From NCBI RefSeq assembly GCF_958979055.1, contig NC_084888.1:4544001-4608000 (forward strand): a DNA stretch of 64,000 nucleotides, read 5' to 3'. A model generated the notes under the pieces. The model searched no databases and was not told where the DNA came from. It saw only the letters and a program-made list of their open reading frames with translations. Shown piece after piece: positions 55,047 through 64,000 of the stretch (positions within the stretch are counted from its first letter, which is position 1; each line of letters opens with the position of its first letter). This DNA is from Alnus glutinosa. Taxonomy: Eukaryota > Streptophyta > Magnoliopsida > Fagales > Betulaceae. Position numbers and translations under genes: made by a program.

Positions 55047-58000
55047 TCAAGACGCTGTTGATGTCCCACTAGTAGTCTGTTTAGCCACATAAATTTGCTT
55101 CATCTTTGAAGAGGGAAAGCTTTTTTCTGCGCCCAAAGGCTGGTTCCTTCCTTGGAACCCCATTCTGCGATGGGACCATTCAGCCCCAGAACTATTCTTC
55201 TGAGAAACCCCACCTCCTCTTTGATAATTATACCCTGAGGAATGGCTATACTGCTGCGCAGACATATTCTTGTGCTGAGACGACTGAGGTTTAAAAGTGG
55301 AACTTGTGTTCTGGCCACTGCTGTTTCTGCTACCGCCAGTCTGAATATCAGTCTTGCCAGCATCTGTGATGGTGTTTACAGATGAGCTATTAGTGACCAC
55401 AGCCTGTGCCGGGGCCCCAGTGCTAGTGGAGCTTGAAGGGTCAACTAACCCTAGTTCATCCGGCAATTGGGTGACAGTTCCATCAGTTGCCATAGGAAAA
55501 TTCCGGTTGCCGTCAGAGGGTGTTGAAGATCGAGAGTCAACAAACCTGTTGGCAGTCAATGACTGGTTAACAGGAGGCCCATGGCTAAATGGAGAAGTAT
55601 GTACACCTTCTGCAGGTTTTTGCAATGGAATTGACAGAGGAACAGATTGAAGAGGTGAAGCAGGAACACGCTGCCAACGAGCTTGGACTGACAAGTCTGG
55701 AGAAGACTGGGTACAATAATTTTCAGCAAACTGTTAGTTATGCCAGAAAGAAAAGTAACAGCGACTATTAAAAAATATAAAGCAAAACATAAAGAAATTT
55801 AATGTTCTTCCACCTTCTTGCAGCAAACAGTGCTACATGTGTCGAACTTATATGACAAATCTAGCTAAATGGCATCACATTCATGTCTCCATCACTACAA
55901 GAATTATACTGCTGTAAACACCCACTCCCCAAGTTACAAAAATTTTATTCAAAATAGTTTTTCCGGTGGAGAGTTTCGTTTCTTTTTCTTTCTTTTTTTT
56001 TTCTTTCAGGGGAGGGGGGTGTCATTCTGCCAACCATATGCTTGAAAAAATTCAGAACCACTATTTCAATCTTTACCTGGAAAGGAGAAACATCAAACAT
56101 GGCCAAAGGAGAAGGCATTGGCAGAAGAGGTGACCCAGGAGCAAGATGCTGGAGTGGAGCAGGCATGTTGGTCGGATTGCGCTGTGCAGAAACCATATTC
56201 AAGTTATTTATGTCCCCCTCACCCACAGTCATTGAAGATGATGCAGGATTGTGCTTCCAATCAGGTTGCTTGCCGGATGGAATATAAGTGGCACCCATGA
56301 AACTCAAGCCAACTTGTCCAAATTGTCCAACTGGTGCAAAATGGTTATACACAACCATGTGTGGAGGGCCCTGAACCCCTGGGATGCCTCCAGGAGGACT
56401 GATGAAGGGGCCAGTAAATCCTGCTGGAGGACCATAGAATGAATCTACACCAGAATGGCATTGTTGCCAGGCCCCAAGTGGCCCCGAGGCGGATGGACCA
56501 CTCTTCTGGGACTGCGATTGGGGGGTAGATGAAGATTCATCATGTGGTCCAAATGCAAAGATGGGACCTCCCAAAACGTGGTTCATCTCGTAAAAAGGAA
56601 AATGAGAAGGTGGCCCTCCGGGGAAATGTGAAAGCATCTGGCTCGACGAGTTCTGTGGGCTTGGTAGGGGTGGCCATAAGGAAATTGGTGGGGTCTCAAC
56701 AGATAGATCAGCAGGAAGAGCAACACTTAGAGATTCTTCAGCCCTAGACTGATTTGCTAATTGCTGATCACCACCTACACCAGCCAAATATTAAAAATAC
56801 ACATCAATAGGGCATAAACAATGTTAATAGTTATGACGAAAAAAAAAAAGTAAGAAGTAAGAAAGAAAAAATCACCTGCTGTTATTCCATCAATATCTGG
56901 TCCAAAACTTTTGGTATCTGCCAAAGAGACAGAGCAAGTACCCAGCCCATTCCCGACAATCTCATCATTACTGATGGCTGCAACGGCAACTGCAGAAGCA
57001 GCTGCCTCAGCTTCAGCTTCAGCTTCACAATCCTCTAGGTGATCACAAGATTCAGGGGCACGTTTCTCTTTTTCAAAGAAAAGACTGCAATCATTCTCAG
57101 CTCCAGGAAGATTGTGGGACATTTGGATGTCTGACCGGCATGGACCTGGAGGGCCAATTCGAAGAGAAACAGCACGATTGCTAGGAGGGAGAATTGTTGG
57201 AGAGGTGACCGCACCTAATAATAAAGATACAAAATGCTTCCTGAAGTGAGGCAATTGAAACCCCAAGATATTCTTGAGTTTAAAAGAGAATACATGCTCA
57301 CCAAATTGAATTTTCTCCCCCGCAAGGAGGGAATTGATTGGGCTTGCGCCAGAAGAAAATGACTTGTCCTTGGTCAAAATGGATGATGATGGCATGGTGG
57401 GCTTGCTAACTGAATTATTTTGATCTCCAACAGAAGAATGAGAATCAAATTGTTCAGGCTTCATGGCCTCATCAAGTTGGGTTTGTGTTAGGGCCATAAC
57501 CTGCCAGACAAGTCAGTTTCAGGTTCTCGGCAGATATAACGACCAAATCATTACAAAATATGATAAGAGGTAGAGTAGAATCAGCTGAAAATAGATCAGT
57601 GCCTTTTGCTTGACATCACGTTAAGGATCAATAATTTATGCATTGCCAAGTTCAAAGTAGCTACATCATCGATCTTGATTTTTACCTGATCACTCCCCAA
57701 AAAAAAATCATGAAATAATGGAACTGTGCTATATATTAACTTATGCTGGCTCATCAGGAAAGAGAAAGACTTTGTTTGACTCTCACTATCACTACACAGT
57801 AGTCGATCTCCAACATTTCAAGGAAAAAAATTTCACTAACACATCCATTACACACGTACACAAAACTCATGCAGCACACATTACATACAGAATACATGCA
57901 AAGCGTTACATTACGTGTCCCTAATAGTTCTAAATGCTCAACCACACAAGGGCCAAATATAAGAAGACGAGTCCATATTATGAACCAAACTCATGCAGCA

Positions 58001-61000
58001 CACTCATTAAAGTCGGTAAACTAAGGTACTAAATAAAACAAATTAAGCCCACACTAAGGCAACAATTTTTTTTTTCCAGGGTCTAAAGGTGGCTTTAATT
58101 TGATCAATTAAAAGACTATATTAAGGAGGGGGGAAAAAAGAAAAAACATAAAAAAAGCATGAGCGTATAATCACTCACACACACAAACAAAAGCTAAAAT
58201 CACCAAGTCTGTTCCCTAAACTCAAATTTGATTGAGCAACAGAGATAGCAAAAAAATAGCATTGACTGGGAACATTGAAAAGTCAGTAACAAAGTCTTGC
58301 ATACCTGTTGATTAATTTGTGAATCACCCCAAGACCCCAAAGATGATGTTTGAACATTATCAACGACCTTATTTTTGCTCTCGAATATCACTCCTAGTCC
58401 AATGCTCTTTCCACCACCTGTTACTACAGGAATGGAGCTTGTCTGGAGGGACCTGTAACAGTAAATATGAGATTTCCATGTCTAATTCATATCCTTTTGG
58501 CAATTTAAAATTTCTTCAGGGGAGTAGATACCTGATTCCCTGGGATCTCGTATCAGCTTGGGAATCAGTTTTCACAGGAGGAGTACCAATTGGAGCCAAC
58601 GGTTGTGAGACTATGGCAGCATTAAATCCAGCTGATACTTCAATGTTTGCCAAGCGACGTCCCTCAGAGGAAATGAGGTCATGCCGAAGGCTCTTTGACG
58701 CTTCTACACTCGGTGATGCAGGAACTTTACTAAACTTGGCTGGGATGATAGTGTTCTGTGAAGTAGAACGAGGTTTCCGTGGCATCTGGCATAAACAACG
58801 CATTAAAGTAAACATGATATTCATGCAATGCAAAGAGCACAACAGATTGAAAATGAGAATGAATTTAAACCTTTGAGACCCGAGACTTTGCCTTGCTTTC
58901 TTTTTCTCTTTGTTCACGACGATCATTCAGCATTTGCCTCTTTGACCTCACCTCAATAAAGTCATCTTCATCGCTAGGAGCTTCGATGCCAGGTTGCTCG
59001 AAAACACGCACAATGCCACTTTGCAAAGAAGCATCAACATCCTCTTCGGAACAAATATTCCTTTTAAGGTTTCCCTCTCCAGGAGGTGGGATGTTCTGAC
59101 TCTTTGTCAAGGCTTCCTTTCCAGATCCCTTTTCAGCCCTGCTTCCAGAATCCATCTCCCGTGAAGTAGATGGACTTGAGCTCAAGCATTCTGAGTCTAA
59201 TGTCTGTTGCAATTGCTTATTTGACGCAACCACCTTTCGAGGCACACTTCTTGTTGAAATTTCTGTACCCCTTCCATTGGCGTGTGGCTTATCATCCATC
59301 CCAAGGTGGATAGATGAGACCAAACCAGTAGATTGCCTCTTATCAGCACTTTCCCGAACTCGAAACTCAGTGCGCTGAATATTACGCCGAGGCCTCCTCT
59401 GGAATCCACTAGAGTCTGTGCGAGAAGTATCAGCAGCTTGATATGAAGATTTTGAGCCAGGATTTTTAGCCGTGAAGACATATTTTTTCCCTCTGCCACC
59501 AGTTATTGGTCGTTGAGCCTTTGACCCACTTAAATCCTTTTCTTTTGAAACCAACTGAGATGCTGCTGCTTCATTTTGACGCTGCCTTTCCGATTCTCTT
59601 GTATTGGCCAAGGAATTGTAGTTCTTCACAACTGCATTATGGTGCTCCGGATCTTCATCCTGATAACGCGATTCAGACCTAGCACAGTTATCACCAAAAT
59701 GGGAAATCTTTGCATGACCCTGCTGCATCTTAACAGTATTTCCAGCATTTTTTCTTGCAGGCAATGAATTTGCCTCTTTTGAAATGTTCCCTTGAGATAG
59801 GCCCAAAGGCGTTGAAACAACGTCTGGCTGGTTATCAATTGCAAGAGACATAGCATTGTTCTTCATTAGATTATGAGCAGAAGTGTCTTGACCTGTTTGA
59901 ATTGGCAGGGGACCTCCTGTGTTCTGATTTAAAGAAAAACTGGCTGGAACATTGGGCTGAACAAATGACATGGATTGAGGAGCCAATGGCAGTACTCCCT
60001 GAGAAATAGGAGATGTATACCTTAGCTGGCCAAACTGGAAGAGGGGAGGCTGTGATGGGTGCATGTGGGTAAGGGATGGGCCAACCTGCGGATGCAGATG
60101 AAGAGGCATCTGAATAGAGCCAATCTGTATGGCTGGAACTGGAGATGGTATTAGAGAAGGACCAGAAAACAGCCCAAACTGAAGTTTAACAGGCACCTCA
60201 GCTTGACTCGGTACAGCAGGTACAGTAGACATGACAGCTGGACCAGATGAAGAATGTGAGGCCAAGTTGAATGAAGATGGAACAGGATGCTGAGCAGACA
60301 TACCAGAGCTACTAGAAGCCTCCACATGATCTAAAATCTCAGATGTTGCTGACGTATGAGGAGCATTATTGGGCTGAATAACCAAATCCTGCATTGCCTT
60401 CTCAGTTTCCTGAAACATTCTGGAAGAACCATCACCGCTCACCTGAGAAGTGACATCGACAGGTTGAAGGGTTTGTCCCTCACCACACATTCCATCAAAA
60501 GATCCACGCTCTTCTACAGTGCGGGTAGATCCTTGTGGTATCACAAAAGTACTTTCTTCATTCCTTGAACTTCTTTCAAAGTCGTCATTAGGCATCCCAA
60601 CTGCAACACCCTCATTGAAGCCTAAAACCAAATTGTCCATCATGTGGGGTGACCCTTTCTCATCTAAATGCATATCTTCAAACTCCTGGTCTCCTTCATG
60701 CACTTCATCTTCTTCCTGGTATCCATCTTCATCCTCGTCATACTCTTCTTGCTCCTGCAATTGCTCATCATTCTCTAATGGCCATTCTTCATCATCACCT
60801 GTAGAGACAACACTTGAGGTAGTCATCATATTCTCTTTCTCAGCTTGGGTGGGTAAGCCAACAGGTTCATTTTCAGGTTCTGACAGGGCAGCATCTTTAG
60901 ATCCTCCGGCAGCTGATACTACTGCAGAATCTCCAGATTCATCCAGATCATCATGAGAAAGATGAGTTGGAGAACTAGGAGGGCTTGAAACAGAGAGTGA

Positions 61001-64000
61001 AGACTGCGAGTCACACCTTCGGGTGGCGTTGTTATCAAGCTTTGGTTCCTCATTCTCGATATTCTGTCGCTGGATACCAATTATTTCACATTGTCCAATA
61101 TTCTCTTCATGACTATCACCATACCCAGTCTGCATGTTAGGCTCACTTCGTGCTGCACGATTGTACTGCATTTCATTTTCCAGAAAAGTAGAAGGACCAG
61201 GGCATTCATTCTCAACCCTGTAGCTCGTCTTGTGAATGGAAGTTAATGATGGAGGGGGAAGAACACGAGGCTGCCTCATGGAATACCGTGACCTCCCAAG
61301 GGAAAAAGGCCCATCTGACTCTGCATTTGGATAAGATCGTTCAGAATCTTGAGGATAAAGACTACCACGAGGACGACCTTGCCCCCATCCAGAATCACCA
61401 AATTTTTCAACAAAATTCTCATGATACTCAGAGTCAATCTCCGTGTTTCTGCCATAATGATCTCCATCCCCAGAAAGGTTCCACCTCTGCCCTCTTGGAT
61501 GAGTGAAATCATCCATGTGAGGGTCTGGAATCCCACCTCTATGATAAGTCCTAGAAGACGTAAATCCAGCTCCTCCATATAAGTCTTTTCTAGAAAAAGA
61601 TCTCCGACCCACAGATACCTCTCTCCTGGGACTATGGTGACCATTCTCCTGGTCTTGGATAAGGAAGTTTGAGCTGCTCCCATTCTCATACACATCTCTT
61701 CTCCATGAAGTAACAGGTTTTCCTCTGTCCATAAAGGCGGAAGAACCATCACTCGAAAGCTGAGGCCTAGAACCAATTTCAAAGGGCCTATTAAGACTGG
61801 ATGAATCAGAAGATGCTGAAGTTGTGATCCTCTCCACCATTCTTTCACCATCTTCCCAATCACCAATGTCTGCTAGCCTGGAGGCATCTCTTTCTTCTAC
61901 CATCCCAGACATTTTCTCATCTAAGGAAGCCAGAGAATTACTACCTGGCCTTGCTCCTTCAGCCTGCCTCTTGGCAATCCTTTGCTCCAATTCTAAAAGC
62001 TTTTGCTTAGCAGCCTGTTTCCTTCTCTCTTCCTCCATAACCATCCTTCGTTTCTCCTCTTCTCTAGTTATCCTCTGTTCTTCAGCTCTTCGCATGGCTT
62101 CCAGCTGTTCTTGTTCTGCTCTCCATGCTGCCTCCCTGGCTTCCTCTTCCAATCTTCTCTGCCTTTCTTCCTGTTCCCTTGCCAACTGTGCTCTCTCCTC
62201 TTCTTCTCTTCGAGCCAGCTCCAAAGCTCTTTCTTGCTCTTCAATGATCCGCTGCCTCTCCTCTTCTTGCATCTTTTGAACTCTCTCAAGTTCAGCCTCG
62301 AAAGATTCCCTTACAGGATCATGAAAATCAGTCTGTTTAGGCACATCTTTCTTCCTTTTAACCACACCAACAAGACCGCCAGAAAAGGGATCCCGTCCAT
62401 CAAAACCAGTAGCTCCAAAGTCTTTCATGAAAGGGTCCTCCAAATAAGGTTTCTCGCTCTTTGCAAGTGAATGCTTTTCCCTACCAAAATTGAGTAGCGG
62501 ATCATTAACAGAAAGCCCTTTACCACCCAACGAATATGAGGATTTCGATGCTGAGTTATTTTGGAAAGCATCACCTCTGTATTTGTTGTAATGTTCATTG
62601 TGGTACCGTTCTCGTGTAGTCCTTTCAGCCCCTCGGCTGCTATACAGATCTGTACTGTTGTTCCATGGCTGTCTCCCTCCCTGTCCATACCCGATATCTG
62701 TTCTTCCAATATCATTATTAGCACTAGCACTGAATGGTGATGGAGTGTACTTATTCTCCTTAACTGTTTCTCTATTCAGGGTAGACGGCCTCACACTGAT
62801 ACCATTTCTATCATTTTCAAATTTTGGAACACTAGATCCATCTTTGGGAAGAGAGGCAGCTCTCCATGAGTTTCCTTCCCGCCCATCTTTACTAGGCATT
62901 CTGACATCTCTGCCGAAAGGGTCTGCTTTAGGGACTTCACTGGAAGAAACCTTTCCAGCTTCATTGTCACGCTGACCCCACCTGTCAAAATGATTATGGA
63001 TCGGCTTTTGTGCTAAAACACTAACCCTGGGCAAATCAAAATCTCTTTCCCAATAAGCTTCGCTCCTAGGAAACCCATGATCTCTGCCCCGGTCTGTCAA
63101 ACCAAAACTCGTGTCACGCTCATCATCAGCCCAATCTGATCTGGGATTCAACCGAACAAGCGGCAGTGGACCTGGAAAATACTCTTCCTTCCTCCGAGCT
63201 CGCTCTGACACCCATGAACCACCAGAACTGTTACTTTCAGCACCATTCTCAATCAAACCATTACCAACACCATGATGAGATGACTGCACTTGAGGGCGCG
63301 TATCAACAAGTGAGCCCAAACGGGAACCATCCCTCTGATCATTGGATGACTCATCACCAACTACTTGCTTCTGTTTCTGATTCAAACCATCCTTCTGCTT
63401 CTGTGTAGGCCCTGATGTGGAAGGCAAAGCAGCCTGCAAAGAAGGAAAATCCTCACCCCTCAAAACCGTGGCTTTCTCCGCCACAACCGGAGGTTGAGGC
63501 TGACCTGAAGAAGAACCTGGGGGTCCCACCATGCCCGACCGAGCCGAAGGGGGCAAATACACACTGCTCCCCCTAATCACCCCATCAACATTATGCAAAC
63601 CCTGGTCGATTCCATCAGTCCCATGATCATTACTAAACCCTTCTTTCTCTTTCTCTTTCTCTTTCTCTTGTAAAGCAATCATGCCCGGCTTTGTCCACCC
63701 CATACCAGACGAAGTTGGCCTTGGCCCAGTTCCCGAAACCCCGCCGGCTGCCCCACCACCCGACCCCAATGAATCAAACCTCTCGTGCTCCTTTCGCAAG
63801 GAGGGCAAGTTCAGGGGGGGTGGAACAGAAAGCTTCGGCCCAGCCTTCTGGGAGCTTCGAGGCCTCGAGAGGACCACCATTCCTCCTCCACCACCATGGC
63901 CACTGGGACGGGTCCGATTCGACCCGTACGAGCTGGGATTAGACGAGTGGTGATGATGAGGAGGCTGCCCATAGGACTTGTTCAGATTCACTGACACAAA
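55047..64000 (-). CDS. PRRC2/BAT2-N-like large protein, 5-prime end outside window
   Basis: Minus-strand exons: beyond 64000 to 58871, 58785-58532, 58452-58305, 57500-57302, 57214-56876, 56774-56077, 55706-55047. They join in one frame of 2475 residues within the window. The first visible residues are FVSVNLNKSYGQ, so the true ATG lies just past the edge. Features: a BAT2/PRRC2 N-terminal-type motif (KLSVPPPLNLPSLRKEHERF) near residues 55-75, VLRGEDFPSLQAALP near 180, a long Glu/Arg coiled-coil at about 560-690 (EEERQRIIEEQERALELARR...), an acidic patch near 1070-1105 (EEYDEDEDGYQEEDEVHEGD), and low-complexity Pro/Gln/Ser sequence after it. Animal PRRC2 proteins act in translation initiation and stress granules. 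In plants, MOS1 shares the N-terminal domain, but the rest here is closer to an uncharacterised family I recall as At3g50370. Confidence 0.88.

Noticed and set aside
59197-63953. Plus-strand and off-frame ORFs over the PRRC2-like gene
   Set aside because: Shadows of the long exon, rich in Ser/Leu or Arg from complementing Glu/Gln-rich codons.

Overview
The window is nuclear DNA of a eudicot, probably a woody species. The coding genes are plant-specific (heat-stress factor B, red chlorophyll catabolite reductase, ERF/AP2, PLS-class PPR), introns are AT-rich with GT..AG borders, and gene-sized spaces are filled with plant transposon families. I cannot name the species. No complete organellar or bacterial feature was seen.

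Layout. 0-3 kb: HSFB1 heat-stress repressor (+) with two upstream ORFs in its leader. 6.4-11.1 kb: two tail-to-tail genes for red chlorophyll catabolite reductase, RCCR1 (+) and RCCR2 (-). 13-18.2 kb: a possible gene fragment, a non-autonomous LTR element, a hAT-type element and a Mutator-type MITE. 18.6-21.1 kb: centrin (+, eight coding exons). 23.2-26.3 kb: an intronless PPR protein (+). 27.1-34.7 kb: a 7.5 kb Mutator-like element with 212 bp terminal repeats and a perfect 9 bp target duplication. It carries a transposase gene broken by at least four in-frame stops and an intact GRF-zinc-finger/transmembrane gene. 34.7-49.8 kb: two ERF109-type genes in a diverged segmental duplication. The left copy has been split by the Mutator-like element and has three copies of a promoter module. 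Between the two ERF genes lie MITEs, a foldback element, a copied fragment of the gene at the right edge, and an LTR element holding a nine-unit hairpin minisatellite. 49.9-53.8 kb: a gag-only LTR element with two younger insertions inside it. 55.0-64.0 kb: a long PRRC2/BAT2-N-like protein (-), running off the right edge.

How the genes relate. HSFB1, RCCR and centrin stand in the order I remember for Arabidopsis At4g36990-At4g37000-At4g37010, so the left third looks like an old conserved gene block expanded by repeats and by an RCCR duplication. HSFB1 and the ERF109 pair are stress-response regulators, and RCCR detoxifies chlorophyll breakdown products during senescence and cell death. They are neighbours by descent and nothing in the sequence suggests an operon-like system. 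The most striking non-ordinary structures are the HSFB1 leader, the Mutator-like element with its intact passenger gene, the split ERF duplication with its triplicated promoter, and the hairpin array in the 43.9 kb LTR element. All exon borders were read by eye from GT/AG sites, frame continuity and family similarity.
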